A DNA stretch of 54,125 nt from contig JAGGZK010000053.1 in assembly GCA_021162065.1 (NCBI GenBank), positions 1 to 54,125 of the forward strand, given 5' to 3'. Positions within the stretch are counted from its first letter, which is position 1, and each line of letters begins with the position of its first letter. The notes below the pieces were generated by a model. The model was not told the origin of the DNA. It ran no database searches and saw only the letters and a program-made list of their open reading frames with translations. The position numbers and the translations under genes are program-made. Shown here piece by piece: positions 30,616-40,607 of the stretch. This DNA comes from Thermoplasmata archaeon (GTDB lineage: Archaea > Thermoplasmatota > E2 > UBA202 > JdFR-43).

Positions 30616-31539
30616 ATGATGAGGGCTGTGATAATAGCCAGTAAAGAAGCACTTCTTCCCGTTTGTGGAGAAATGGTGGTGGAGAGACTGATAAAAAAGC
30701 TCAGAGATTATGGTTTCGATGAGATTTACATATATCCCCTCTCCTATGCAAGAATAATCAAAAATCCCGGGGTGAAATTCATAGGCAGTTTAAAAAACAT
30801 AAAGGAGGATGTGTTTGTGATAAAGGGGAATGTCTTTCTCTCCCGCCTCAATCTATGCCGTGAAAATATATTTGTGGGTAAGGACGGCGCGATCATAGCA
30901 TTCTACGGAAAACCCTCAAAGAATTTCAACAAAAAAGGTAAGGCATGCAGGGTGAATGGTTTTGAAATAAAGAATGAGGAGGATATCAGAAAAGCGGAGA
31001 TAATAGTCAGGGGAAAGAGCGGAGATATCGTTTACAGATATATCCACAGCAAAATATCCGGGCCCATCTCATCTCGCCTTTGCTCCAGTTACCTGATGCC
31101 GTGGCAGCTTTTCACAGCATCCTTTCTCCTTTCCATAATTTCCCTGCTTTTCTACATGATGCCTTCATATCTATATGCCGTAGTAGCGGGCATAATGGCC
31201 GAGGTTTCAGCAATTGTAAAAGATACGGGAGAGGAGATTATGAGCATAAAGGAGGGGAGATGGCACGGCATAAAAGTTTTATCTCTTTTTACCGTACTTC
31301 TGGGCGCCTCCTACCATGCATGGATAGATGGGGCATCCTTCCATATATGGATACTCGCTCTCCTGATAGCCATGGCAATAGCCATCATCCAGAAAAGTGG
31401 GGAAGGTTATGCAGGAGAAGATTTTTTCATATTCGTGGTTTTTGTGGGTACGCTTGCGAATCAATTATTATGGGCCTTTTTGATAGCCGCCGTCATAATG
31501 AATGAGGAAGCCATAAGGAGGGTGATTTCTTCACCATGA
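30616..31539 (+). CDS. Nucleotidyltransferase / CDP-alcohol transferase-like fusion, probably catalytically dead
   Basis: The 307-residue protein has an N-terminal domain like sugar-phosphate nucleotidyltransferases but without the usual GxGxR loop (it has ASKEALLPVCGE). The C-terminal half is a membrane domain (about 165-300) in the position of the CDP-alcohol phosphatidyltransferase of IPCT-DIPPS enzymes, with the SKISGPISSRL entry helix. The catalytic DG-x-x-AR-G-D-D signature is missing; EVSAIVKDTGEEI stands in its place. It is therefore likely a pseudoenzyme or one with new chemistry. It overlaps the next gene by four bases. It probably starts leaderless at 30616 or 30619. Confidence 0.6.
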   Translation: MMRAVIIASKEALLPVCGEMVVERLIKKLRDYGFDEIYIYPLSYARIIKNPGVKFIGSLKNIKEDVFVIKGNVFLSRLNLCRENIFVGKDGAIIAFYGKPSKNFNKKGKACRVNGFEIKNEEDIRKAEIIVRGKSGDIVYRYIHSKISGPISSRLCSSYLMPWQLFTASFLLSIISLLFYMMPSYLYAVVAGIMAEVSAIVKDTGEEIMSIKEGRWHGIKVLSLFTVLLGASYHAWIDGASFHIWILALLIAMAIAIIQKSGEGYAGEDFFIFVVFVGTLANQLLWAFLIAAVIMNEEAIRRVISSP

Positions 31540-34265
31540 AGCGGGTCATCATTGTTGGCATATTGATTATGATTTCCATCATCCCTCTTAGAGTTCATGC
31601 CTCAAATCACCAGTTGCTGCCCATTGATTTGCCAGATGATATGAAGGGGCAACCGATAGATATAAGAGTGGATTTCCAGAAGACATGTTATGCCGTTGAT
31701 GAAAACAGACATTCCATAAGATTGCTTTACAATGGGAGAGAGATAGAAAGCCAGATATATGATCTGGAATTTGAGGGTAAGGAGAAACTTGTTTCCTGCA
31801 ATCTGGTTTTCATATATCAGGGAAAGGGGGAATACATTCTGGAGTATGGAGAGGATGTGAGAGACGTTGATTACATCGACCATCTGAAGGTGAACGACAT
31901 CTATTATTTCATCGAACCCATCCCCGGGTATTACGCCAAAATAAACTGCTATGAAATAGAGGAGGATGGAAAAAGCATATTCGGCATATGCCAGGATGGG
32001 AGCATTCTGGGAATAGAGATGGGGAACAAGGTTATAACCATGAAGGAGGGAGTCGAAAAATTCGAGATGAAAAACTGGGATCAGTTTTTCTCCTTCGCCT
32101 TCTTCCATTCAGACGGAGAGGAAAAGGGAAGCGATGAGAAACTTCAGGGTAAGAAAATACTGGTGGATGGAAACCTGATGGTGAGGATCGCTTTGAATAC
32201 ATCCTCCCGGGATGAAAAACTGAGGACTGAGGCCATATACACCTATTACTACTCACCCCATGAAAAAAGATTGTTCGTCAAATTGAAGCATGAATCCAGA
32301 GAAGAATGGAATGGAAATATCACCTATGCGTATTTCTCAAGCATTCATTCCACAAGCAAAAGCATAGAGGAGTTGAACATGGGGCGCATAATGCCCTATA
32401 TCCACATAAATGGAAAGGATGGAATAGAGGAATACAAGCTCAATACAAATCCGGAAAGTAAAGAATTTCAGTGGATTATATCTGCAAAAGATGCTGTTTA
32501 TATGGGCCAACCTCCATGGGTTTCGGTGGATGACAAAAAGAAGGCATATGCCCTCATTTTCTCGAAAAGCCTGCTGGTCACCGCCGCCACCAAGGAGGAA
32601 ATAAATGTGCCCGGTCTGGAGGTGGATGGAGGCGGGGTAAATATGGGGGCATACGGAAGGGTAAACGAAGGCGTTGCATATGATGGCGTTGTGGAGGCCT
32701 TCATCGGAAATTACAGCGATGTCAAAATGGAGGGGGATGCCTTTGAAATTCTCATGAATTACAGGAATCTTGGGGGAGGGGCAGGGGAATATGAAAAAGA
32801 GGCAATTCACAATCTCACGGTTGTTGCTGGAATGAGGCATTCCATTCCCTTCTCCACCCATATATCTGCTCTCCTGGGCATAAAGATTCCCCACATGGAG
32901 ATTGAGATATGGGAAGGTAACAGGAAAGTGGCCAGTGGAGCGGTCAATTTCAGAAAAATAGATTTTCAACTACCCGATGGAAATTACACAATCAAAGCAT
33001 TTCGTCTCGGCATTAACGGAAAAAAATTCATCGGGGAAAAATACGTTGAATTGAAAAAAGATGAAAGAGTAAAGGTGTGGTGCACCTTCCAGAGTCACAT
33101 AAAGGTAAAGAGTGTTGAAGGAAGTGTGATAAAAATTTTTGATGGAAAGGGAGGCATGGTTGGGGAAAATGTGAGTCATGGAATCATCACCATTCCTCTT
33201 CCTGCCATAAAAAGATACACCCTTCAGATTATTTATCATGGTTTTCTAATGGAAGAAAAGGAGATATTTCTCTTGCTTCCCGCCTCCGTAGAATATTCCT
33301 TCCCCACCTATGATTTTGCCGTTGATGTAAAAGATTCTCTCGGCCTGCCCTTCGGGGAGAAAGTGACGGTATTCATGTACAGCGATGAAATGAGGGAGAG
33401 AGAGAATATTTATGGTGTAAAGGACAGGAGCATTTATTCCTTTTCCTCCCTTCCCTCCGCCACCTATCATCTTGTTGTGACATATAAGGGCACATCGGTG
33501 GATAAAAAGATTGTCATCCCGGATGAAAATATGGCGGAAATCGTTCTTCCAGTGGATTACGGAATAAAAGTCAAAACCTATGATTCGAGGGGATTTCCAC
33601 TCTCCACAAAAATATATTTTGAAAGAGAAGGCAAAAAGTTTAGCGGAGAGAGATTGCCTCCCGGGGAATACTGCATGGACATATACAGGGGCGGGAAAAA
33701 AATCGCCAGCAGGGAAATACTGGTTAATGGAGATGCAAATTATGATGTAATAACGAACAGGATTTCTTTCTACCCCTTTATCATACCTCTGGCCATGGTT
33801 GTGTTTGCTCTCATCGCAAAAAGAAAGGAAGCATATCTGGGCCTTCTGCTCTCCCTTTCTCTCCTCTTTCCATGGTGGAGAGCCAAAGGCATGTCATCAA
33901 CATCCCTTTATCTCTTCCCTCCATCCATGATTGAGATGAAATCCACATATGGAAACATTGTTTCTCTGCCATCACCCCTCCTCATGGCCCTCTACATATC
34001 CCTGATTCTATTGCTTGCTTCCCTACCCATCCTTTTCCACAGAAAATACAGCAAGTTCTCCATTGCCACCGTTGCAGCATCCCTATCCATATTTCTATAC
34101 ACCATCTACAGATTTTCCAGCATAACGGTTGGCAGCATAGCAGGAGGAGGTTCAGCAGGTAATGTCTCGTCTTGGGGAATGGGCATAGGCTTTTATTTGG
34201 CTTTGTTATCACTGGTTTTAATAACGGTGAAGGTGATTTATGATGAAACTGGAAGAAGCGGCTAA
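31536..34265 (+). CDS. Large secreted surface protein with C-terminal membrane domain
   Basis: The 909-residue protein has a signal peptide (about 1-22), a long ectodomain (to about 740) of beta-rich units, at least three of which look like carboxypeptidase-regulatory or Ig-like folds (VDVKDSLGLPFGEKVTVFMY; IKVKTYDSRGFPLSTKIYF), and then about five membrane segments near 745-905. It is likely exposed at the cell surface. It overlaps the pseudoenzyme gene by four bases and the DHH gene by 26. The role is unknown; attachment, glycan binding or assembly of the envelope are possible. Confidence 0.65.
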   Translation: MKRVIIVGILIMISIIPLRVHASNHQLLPIDLPDDMKGQPIDIRVDFQKTCYAVDENRHSIRLLYNGREIESQIYDLEFEGKEKLVSCNLVFIYQGKGEYILEYGEDVRDVDYIDHLKVNDIYYFIEPIPGYYAKINCYEIEEDGKSIFGICQDGSILGIEMGNKVITMKEGVEKFEMKNWDQFFSFAFFHSDGEEKGSDEKLQGKKILVDGNLMVRIALNTSSRDEKLRTEAIYTYYYSPHEKRLFVKLKHESREEWNGNITYAYFSSIHSTSKSIEELNMGRIMPYIHINGKDGIEEYKLNTNPESKEFQWIISAKDAVYMGQPPWVSVDDKKKAYALIFSKSLLVTAATKEEINVPGLEVDGGGVNMGAYGRVNEGVAYDGVVEAFIGNYSDVKMEGDAFEILMNYRNLGGGAGEYEKEAIHNLTVVAGMRHSIPFSTHISALLGIKIPHMEIEIWEGNRKVASGAVNFRKIDFQLPDGNYTIKAFRLGINGKKFIGEKYVELKKDERVKVWCTFQSHIKVKSVEGSVIKIFDGKGGMVGENVSHGIITIPLPAIKRYTLQIIYHGFLMEEKEIFLLLPASVEYSFPTYDFAVDVKDSLGLPFGEKVTVFMYSDEMRERENIYGVKDRSIYSFSSLPSATYHLVVTYKGTSVDKKIVIPDENMAEIVLPVDYGIKVKTYDSRGFPLSTKIYFEREGKKFSGERLPPGEYCMDIYRGGKKIASREILVNGDANYDVITNRISFYPFIIPLAMVVFALIAKRKEAYLGLLLSLSLLFPWWRAKGMSSTSLYLFPPSMIEMKSTYGNIVSLPSPLLMALYISLILLLASLPILFHRKYSKFSIATVAASLSIFLYTIYRFSSITVGSIAGGGSAGNVSSWGMGIGFYLALLSLVLITVKVIYDETGRSG

Positions 34266-35535
34266 ATATGCAGCTGATCTGCTGCTCACCCTGCCAAAAA
34301 AGAGTACCATCCGGGTGATAGGACATGTGGATGCGGATGGCATCTCCGCTGCTTCCATAGTGGCCATGGCCCTTGCAAGGGCGGGGTATAATTTTCATGT
34401 TTCCATAAAAAGAACCGAGCCGGATTTGATTGAGGAAATGAAAAAGGAAGAGAATGAGATGATTATATTCGTGGACATAGGAAGTGGTTATCTGGAGGAA
34501 ATGGAAGGGCTTGAATGCAATGTCATAGTTCTTGACCATCATCTTGGAGGAGAGGAGATACCGGGAAATGTGATGTATGTGAATGCCCGCCTCTATGGGC
34601 TGGATGGAAGCAGGGAGGCGTGCGGAGCGAGTGTCGCCTACGCCTTCGCCATGGCGATGGATGAGAATAATGTTGATCTATCCCAGCTTGCCATAGCTGG
34701 AATAATAGGAGATAAGCAGGTTTTTGAGGGATATAACAGGAAGGTTCTGGAGGACGGCATAGGAAGTGGATTTGTGGAGGAGAGGGAGGAGTATATCCTC
34801 TCCGGAAAGAGTTTGAAGGAGAAACTGGAGAGCTCCCTTGAGCCATATTTCACGGGTTTTCGCAACGCATCCCCGTTTCTGGAGAAAATTGGTATAGAGG
34901 AGGGAGAGAAATTTGAGAATCTGAAGGAGGAGGAAAGGAAGAAATTGCTCTCGGCCCTTACCCTCAAACTTCTGGAGCAGGGTTGCGATGATGTGGAATG
35001 GAAAAAAATTGTGTATTACGGAAAGAGATATGGAGATCTCCATGACCTGTCATCAAAGTTAAATGCCTGTGCCCGTCTGAATGAGAGTGGCACCGGCGTA
35101 GCCCTGTGCATGGGGGATGTGACAGCATGGGAAAATGCGGAGATAATACAGGAGAGATACAGGGATGAAATCAGAAAAGAGATGAGAGAGCTGGAAAAGG
35201 TGGAGCCCGAAGAGATGGAGAGATTCATATATTTCCATGTGGATCATGCCCCTCTTTCCGGTGTCCTTGCCGGGCTCTCCCTCAAATATCTTCCCCAGTT
35301 CATGAAGGGCAAACCGGTGATTGCACTCGCAAGAAAAAATAAATTTATAGACATTTCAGCAAGGGCGGATGAGAAAATGGTGAAGGAGGGCGTAAACCTG
35401 GGGGAGGCCATCAAAAAAGCCGCTGAACTGGTGGGGGGAGTGGGAGGCGGCCATCCCATAGCGGCGGGAGGCAAAATACCTTCAGATAGGGAAAAAGAGT
35501 TCCTCCAAAATCTTGATAGGGCGATGGAAAAATGA
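34240..35535 (+). CDS. DHH/DHHA1 phosphoesterase, RecJ-like
   Basis: The 431-residue protein has the motifs HVDADGISAASI (about 27-38), FVDIGSG (about 73-79), the DHH triad in VLDHHLGGE (about 93-101), EACGASVAY and GIIGDKQ (about 149-155), then a DHHA1 domain (GVGGGHPIAAGG near 405-416). It should be a manganese-dependent exonuclease or phosphodiesterase like archaeal RecJ-type (GAN) proteins. Start codons 34240 and 34243 are both possible. It overlaps topA by four bases, suggesting a shared role in DNA maintenance. Confidence 0.88.
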   Translation: MMKLEEAAKYAADLLLTLPKKSTIRVIGHVDADGISAASIVAMALARAGYNFHVSIKRTEPDLIEEMKKEENEMIIFVDIGSGYLEEMEGLECNVIVLDHHLGGEEIPGNVMYVNARLYGLDGSREACGASVAYAFAMAMDENNVDLSQLAIAGIIGDKQVFEGYNRKVLEDGIGSGFVEEREEYILSGKSLKEKLESSLEPYFTGFRNASPFLEKIGIEEGEKFENLKEEERKKLLSALTLKLLEQGCDDVEWKKIVYYGKRYGDLHDLSSKLNACARLNESGTGVALCMGDVTAWENAEIIQERYRDEIRKEMRELEKVEPEEMERFIYFHVDHAPLSGVLAGLSLKYLPQFMKGKPVIALARKNKFIDISARADEKMVKEGVNLGEAIKKAAELVGGVGGGHPIAAGGKIPSDREKEFLQNLDRAMEK

Positions 35536-37496
35536 AGAGATTGATAATATGTGAGAAGAACATTGCAGCAAGGCGAATAGCGTGGATACTCTCAGATGGA
35601 AAGGCAAGGCAGAAGAGGATTTTCAACATCCCGTATTACCAGTTCAACAACACCATTGTTATAGGTTTGAGGGGGCATATCAAAAAACTGGATTTTCCGA
35701 AAGAATATGGGAGATGGGAAAATGTGAAACCCCGTGAACTCATCTGGGTTGAGCCCGTGAAGAAAATAGGGGAGATGGCCATCGCCAACGCCATAAAGAC
35801 TCTGGCAAAGGATGCAAAGGAGGTGATAATAGCCACGGATTATGACAGGGAGGGGGAGCTTATAGGGGCAGAGGTGCTGGATTTGATTCCTAAGGGCATA
35901 GAGGTAAAAAGAGCACGTTTCAGCTCCATAACTCCCGCAGAAATAAAGAAGGCATTTGAAAATCTTCAGGATGTGGACATGAATCTGGCAAGATCGGCGG
36001 AGGCGAGGCAGTACATAGACCTCATATGGGGCGCGAGTTTGACCCGTTTCATATCTCTCGCATCAGGGCAACTTGGAAAGGATTTTCTTTCCGTGGGAAG
36101 GGTGCAATCTCCCACACTCGCAATGATAGTGGAGAGGGAAAGGGAAATCCAGAATTTTGTGCCCAAACCCTTCTGGAAGATAAGGGTATTCTTTGAAAAG
36201 GACGGTGTGAAATTTGAGGGAGAATATCCCGAAAAGATATGGGATGAGGAAGAGGCGGAGAATATATATAGAAAATTGAAGGAGGTAGAAAGGGGCAGGG
36301 TTCTGGTTTTCAAAAAGGAGATAAGATATGACCGCCCGCCGCCCCCATTTGATACCACATCCTTTCTGAAGGAAGCATCATCCATGGGAATCTCCGCACC
36401 CCATGCCATGAAGATTGCTGAAGAGCTTTACATGAACGGGCTTATATCATACCCAAGAACAGACAACACGGTATATCCCCCTCTTCCCTTCAAAAACATT
36501 CTCAGCAAACTCGCCAAGGTGTATCCGGAGGAGGTGAAGGAAGTTTTTTCCATGTTGAGGAGTAGACCCGTCTCGGGCAAAAAGGAGAGCAAGGATCATC
36601 CACCAATTCATCCTGTAGACGCCTCTCGCCTGCAGGGGAGTCATGCCAAGATATTTGATTTAATCGCAAGGCGGTTTATGGCAACCCTGAGCAAAGATGA
36701 TGTGCTGGAGAGAAAGGAAGGAGAGATAGACATAAATGGTGTGGTGATAAAGGCGAAGGGACTCATTATAAAGGAAAAGAACTGGAGAAAGGTTTATCCT
36801 GCAAGGATAGAGGAGAAGCACATGCCCGATCTGGAGGAGGGGGAGGAAATAGAAATAGTGAAGGTGGAAAGAAGGAAGGACAAGACAAGGCCTCCCCGCC
36901 GCTACACTCAGGGAAGTCTAATTGTGGAGATGGAAAGGAAGGGTCTCGGAACCAAGGCGACAAGGCATGAGATAATAGGAAAACTGTATGAGAGAAATTA
37001 CATCTCCGGAAAGCAGATAGTTCCGACACCATCCGCCTTTGCCGTTGTGGATGCTCTCAAAGAGGGGGCAGAGATAATAACCAAGCCGGACATGACAGCC
37101 CGCCTGGAAAGAGAGATGGATTTAATTGCGGAAGGCGAGAAAAGTTTTGAAGAGGTGATAGAGGAATCCAGGCATATACTGGAGAAGGCATTCGAGATTC
37201 TGGAGAAGAACAGGGAGAGTATAGGAAGAGAGATAAAGGAGGCCATAAGCAAACAGAATTTCTTCGGGAAATGCCCCGTATGCGGAGGAGACCTTGTGAT
37301 AATGAAATCCAACAGGGGGAAAAGATTCATAGGGTGCACCAACTTTCCAAAATGCACCAACAGCTATCCACTCCCCCAGAGGGGAAAGATTATTTTCGAG
37401 GGAGATTACTGCCAGAAATGTGGAGCGCCCATAGTGACGAGTATATACAGAGGAAAGAAATGGAAAAAGTGCGCCGACATGAAATGTGGCGAATAA
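35532..37496 (+). CDS. topA: DNA topoisomerase I (type IA)
   Basis: The 654-residue protein has a TOPRIM domain with EKNIAARRIAWIL (about 7-19) and ATDYDREGELIGAEV (about 99-113), GRVQSPTLAMIVERE and the catalytic Tyr in LISYPRTDNT (near 306). The C-terminus carries two zinc ribbons (CPVCGG with CTNFPKC; CQKCG with CADMKC). It relaxes negative supercoils. It ends the operon with the DHH protein, and its stop abuts the convergent L40e stop. Confidence 0.97.
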   Translation: MKRLIICEKNIAARRIAWILSDGKARQKRIFNIPYYQFNNTIVIGLRGHIKKLDFPKEYGRWENVKPRELIWVEPVKKIGEMAIANAIKTLAKDAKEVIIATDYDREGELIGAEVLDLIPKGIEVKRARFSSITPAEIKKAFENLQDVDMNLARSAEARQYIDLIWGASLTRFISLASGQLGKDFLSVGRVQSPTLAMIVEREREIQNFVPKPFWKIRVFFEKDGVKFEGEYPEKIWDEEEAENIYRKLKEVERGRVLVFKKEIRYDRPPPPFDTTSFLKEASSMGISAPHAMKIAEELYMNGLISYPRTDNTVYPPLPFKNILSKLAKVYPEEVKEVFSMLRSRPVSGKKESKDHPPIHPVDASRLQGSHAKIFDLIARRFMATLSKDDVLERKEGEIDINGVVIKAKGLIIKEKNWRKVYPARIEEKHMPDLEEGEEIEIVKVERRKDKTRPPRRYTQGSLIVEMERKGLGTKATRHEIIGKLYERNYISGKQIVPTPSAFAVVDALKEGAEIITKPDMTARLEREMDLIAEGEKSFEEVIEESRHILEKAFEILEKNRESIGREIKEAISKQNFFGKCPVCGGDLVIMKSNRGKRFIGCTNFPKCTNSYPLPQRGKIIFEGDYCQKCGAPIVTSIYRGKKWKKCADMKCGE

Positions 37497-37649
37497 TCAG
37501 GCGCCGCCCTTCCTCTCCTTGGATTTGGGTCTGAGACGGGATGAACCACATCTTCTGCACTTCTTTGCCTTGAGTGGATTACGGGCATTGCAGTTCATGC
37601 ATATGAGCTTATTGAGCAATCTCGCTTCCGCCTCAGGAAATCGTGCCAT
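37497..37649 (-). CDS. rpl40e: Ribosomal protein L40e
   Basis: This 50-residue protein is too short for the ORF track. It opens [20 protein letters not shown] and has a zinc ribbon with [19 protein letters not shown], as in archaeal L40e (eL40). It acts in the large ribosomal subunit. A TATA-like ATATTTATAA at 37670-37680 is about 26 bases before the start, so the mRNA is leaderless. Confidence 0.95.
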   Translation of the reverse strand: MARFPEAEARLLNKLICMNCNARNPLKAKKCRRCGSSRLRPKSKERKGGA

Positions 37650-37669
37650 GGGAGGTAAAAGTGGTGGGA

Positions 37670-37680
37670 TTTATAAATAT
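37670..37680 (-). promoter_or_regulatory. TATA box for rpl40e
   Basis: An ATATTTATAA element on the minus strand, centred about 26 bases from the L40e ATG. Confidence 0.6.
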
Positions 37681-37690
37681 TTGGATATCC

Positions 37691-39436
37691 CTACTTCTTC
37701 TTTCCGGGTTTCTTCAGCATCACAGCCACTATTGCCACAAAAATGATAAAGGATGCAATCAGAATGTATCTATCATTTCCACTTTCTTCCGAGGGATGGG
37801 ATATGCCAAAAAGTTGATTATCACTTTTCATGAAAATCGATTTTATTAATCCAATTGCATCATCATATTTCCCCTTCTCCACCATCTCCTTGGCCATGCT
37901 GTATTCTTGGCTCAATTCACTTCCATTTATGATTTCATCCACACCAGCCCTTATGTTTGCCATGCTCAGGGCAATTCTCGCCACCATCTCCTTTTCTTCC
38001 TCATCCATGCCTTTTATGACAGAAGCCATGTTGCATATGGTGGTGTAATAATCATCCTTCCACATTCTGAGAACCTTTGCCCTATTCTCCTTGCTTACTC
38101 CAAGATAGAGTTTCTGCATGAGAAATGCCTGCCTCTGCATTTCTGTATCGGTGAGTGTCATGATATCAGATGTTTTGTCACTTTTCAGGGCTATCTCCTC
38201 CATCCTCTCATTTTCCTTTATAAGCACGTGTTCCACGCTGCTGAAATCCGTTTTGCCTACGTTGCTCAATATCGCCAGCGCCTGCTCTGCCGCCATGCCA
38301 TTTGTATATTCCTCCGCTATGGCCGTATCACATATGTGGACGGGCACAAATATGGAGGCGCATTGGTCGGGGGCGAACCAGCCCATGGTTATGCCGTCCC
38401 CTGTGGGGATTCTGAAGATCATTGTGGCCTTCTTCTCTCCCTCACACATTCCTCTAAGACCATTCAAATCCTCTGACTGCATGCGGGAGAGATTCATCAA
38501 ATCCATAACCGTAATTCTTCCGTATTTCTGCTGAAGAATATCCTTTATTTTATTCTCCCATGCATAATATTCATAGCATACCCTCACCTGCGCCCTCTTT
38601 CCGTCTATCTCCTCCACTTCCACATAAAAATTCCCCACCTTTGCCCCCTCTCCCTTAGATATCTTCACCTTGTTTCCCGCAGGTGTTTGTTTTGCAACCA
38701 CACCGTTCTCATCTATTTTAGTAAACTTCACTCCCTCCATCCCTCCAATTCTCACGGTCTGCCATTTTCTAACGCTTCCCTCAAAAACCCTATCAAAATC
38801 GGAGGCGATGGCAACCCTACGTAGCAACCTTGTATGCCAAAGCTGCTTCGGATAGTTGGACATGACAACGATACCATCCGCCTTTTCACTCACAAAGTGG
38901 AAGGCATCCGCCTCTATTACATATGCATCGTTCCTACCAACAACAAAAAGATTCTCTCCCACACCGGGGGCATGCATCTCCTGAACTTCTTTGAGCAGAT
39001 TAACCGCCTCTTCTGTAGTGCTGGCCGTCTGGGCGGCATACCGCAGCCAGTCAAAGTCGTCCCAGGAAAACTTTGTGGGATTGACATAAAAGGTGGGAGA
39101 GTCGGCATCTCCATAGGCTATATCGGCGTCGCTCATCAGCATTCCCGCCTTGAATATATTGGGCGGGGCATCTCCAGCGGTGACCACTCCTATGACCTTG
39201 TGTTCAAATCTGTAGGGAATATTGTATCCCTTCCATGGGTGGTGATATGTGTATTCATATCCTTTCTCGATCATGCACAGGACCTGGGTGCCCGGACGCG
39301 AGGGGTCGCGAACCTTCATAAAGAGGTTATAATCCCCCGCCGTCCCCCCATCCATCACAATAACATCCTTGCATGCAGTGGCCATGGGCATAAACAATAT
39401 GATGATAACCATAACCACCGCATACCTTCTCATCAT
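37691..39436 (-). CDS. Surface peptidase of family C69 type (Ntn hydrolase)
   Basis: The track start is GTG at 39448; the ATG at 39436 opens MMRRYAVVMVIIILF, a signal peptide that ends before Cys22 (ATACKDVIVMDGG). C69 enzymes use a free N-terminal Cys, so signal cleavage could generate the active enzyme directly. The domain continues with EKGYEYTYHHPW and ENLFVVGRNDAYVIEADA, typical of this Ntn group. A C-terminal segment (about 555-577) anchors it outside the cell, ending in a basic tail. It is likely a dipeptidase or acylase acting on peptides. This fits peptide fermentation. Confidence 0.78.
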   Translation of the reverse strand: MMRRYAVVMVIIILFMPMATACKDVIVMDGGTAGDYNLFMKVRDPSRPGTQVLCMIEKGYEYTYHHPWKGYNIPYRFEHKVIGVVTAGDAPPNIFKAGMLMSDADIAYGDADSPTFYVNPTKFSWDDFDWLRYAAQTASTTEEAVNLLKEVQEMHAPGVGENLFVVGRNDAYVIEADAFHFVSEKADGIVVMSNYPKQLWHTRLLRRVAIASDFDRVFEGSVRKWQTVRIGGMEGVKFTKIDENGVVAKQTPAGNKVKISKGEGAKVGNFYVEVEEIDGKRAQVRVCYEYYAWENKIKDILQQKYGRITVMDLMNLSRMQSEDLNGLRGMCEGEKKATMIFRIPTGDGITMGWFAPDQCASIFVPVHICDTAIAEEYTNGMAAEQALAILSNVGKTDFSSVEHVLIKENERMEEIALKSDKTSDIMTLTDTEMQRQAFLMQKLYLGVSKENRAKVLRMWKDDYYTTICNMASVIKGMDEEEKEMVARIALSMANIRAGVDEIINGSELSQEYSMAKEMVEKGKYDDAIGLIKSIFMKSDNQLFGISHPSEESGNDRYILIASFIIFVAIVAVMLKKPGKKK

Positions 39437-39522
39437 CAATAAATGCACATGTAATAAATGTATTTTTCCTTGATTTCGGTAAAAGTTTGCAAATTTTAAA
39501 TATGTGAAAGTTAATTAATTCA

Positions 39523-40590
39523 ATGGAAAGAAGGAAGATTCTGCTTCTCATCATTGCCCTCTTCATTTTTCTCCTGGTGGCATCCATCCTCATATTCCTT
39601 CAGTTTGCCGTGGAAAATGAATATTTTACTCCAATAGCAGGAAAACCCTATAACATGAGAATGGATGTTGATGATGATAAAGTCCTTTTCCTGGTGGATG
39701 TTGACATATGCAATCCCAATAGTTTTAATATCTCATTCACAAAGGAAATGATAGATGGCACCATAAAGTTTAACGGAGAAAAAATAGGAAAGGTAATCAT
39801 GAAGAGGGCGGTTAATCTTTCTGCCAGAAATATGACGAACATCACCCTTGTGGCGGAAATAGAGAATAGTAAAGTTGCAGGATGTCTTCTCTCCCATATA
39901 AAAAATAATGAGGAGAGCAGAATAGATTTCATAATTCCGGTTAACTTCACCATTGGAGGGGTGAAATTCAAAACCAGATACTTCAATGGCACTTCCACAT
40001 TGAACACATCCATATTGGAGGAGGTGGACAAGGAAGTGGAGAAGATAGCATTTCCTCTTCTCTTTAGTGTGAAAAAATCCACTTCCTTGTGGAGGGTGGA
40101 AGGAGAGGAAATAAAATTCGATACTCATCTGGATGCCTGTTGTTTTCCTTTTATTCCTGTTTTACCCTTCAATATGACCCTTTCTGCCAACAATGTGAGC
40201 ATAGCCCAGATGCATTCCCTCACATCCTATCATATCCTTCACAGAAGAAATATTGGCATGGATATGGAAACCATTGTTATCAAAGATAATATCGATGACT
40301 ATCTTTCCACCCTCTCCAGTAATCCATTAAATAGAACGCATCTAAAAGCAGAGATATTTTTCAGAATGTTTTTCAGAGAGTTCAGGTTTGTAAAGGAATG
40401 GAACTATGAGATAAACCCCACAGATTTGATGGGGAGCATGAAAATATCCATGCAGGAGCAGGAGAAGAAAAAGATCACGAATATTCCCGAAATTATTTCA
40501 GGCATCTCGGTTATGTGGGCATTGTTCGGTGTCTTTCTGGCAGGGGCGGTCAGGCATATTAAAAGAAAGGAACGCCAAAAATTATTATAG
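39523..40590 (+). CDS. LEA14/WHy-domain-like membrane protein
   Basis: The 355-residue protein has a membrane segment at about 7-28, a beta-rich ectodomain (about 40-320) with the LEA-2-like FLVDVDICNPNSFNISF (about 55-71), many sequons and a second such unit near 190-230, and a C-terminal segment (about 325-345) with a basic end. It would face the outside with both ends inside. WHy and LEA domains stabilise membranes in some organisms, but the function in archaea is open. It has a TATA-like AATTTTAAATATG before the ATG. Confidence 0.6.
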   Translation: MERRKILLLIIALFIFLLVASILIFLQFAVENEYFTPIAGKPYNMRMDVDDDKVLFLVDVDICNPNSFNISFTKEMIDGTIKFNGEKIGKVIMKRAVNLSARNMTNITLVAEIENSKVAGCLLSHIKNNEESRIDFIIPVNFTIGGVKFKTRYFNGTSTLNTSILEEVDKEVEKIAFPLLFSVKKSTSLWRVEGEEIKFDTHLDACCFPFIPVLPFNMTLSANNVSIAQMHSLTSYHILHRRNIGMDMETIVIKDNIDDYLSTLSSNPLNRTHLKAEIFFRMFFREFRFVKEWNYEINPTDLMGSMKISMQEQEKKKITNIPEIISGISVMWALFGVFLAGAVRHIKRKERQKLL

Positions 40591-40607
40591 GCAAAGCATT
40601 TTTCCTT

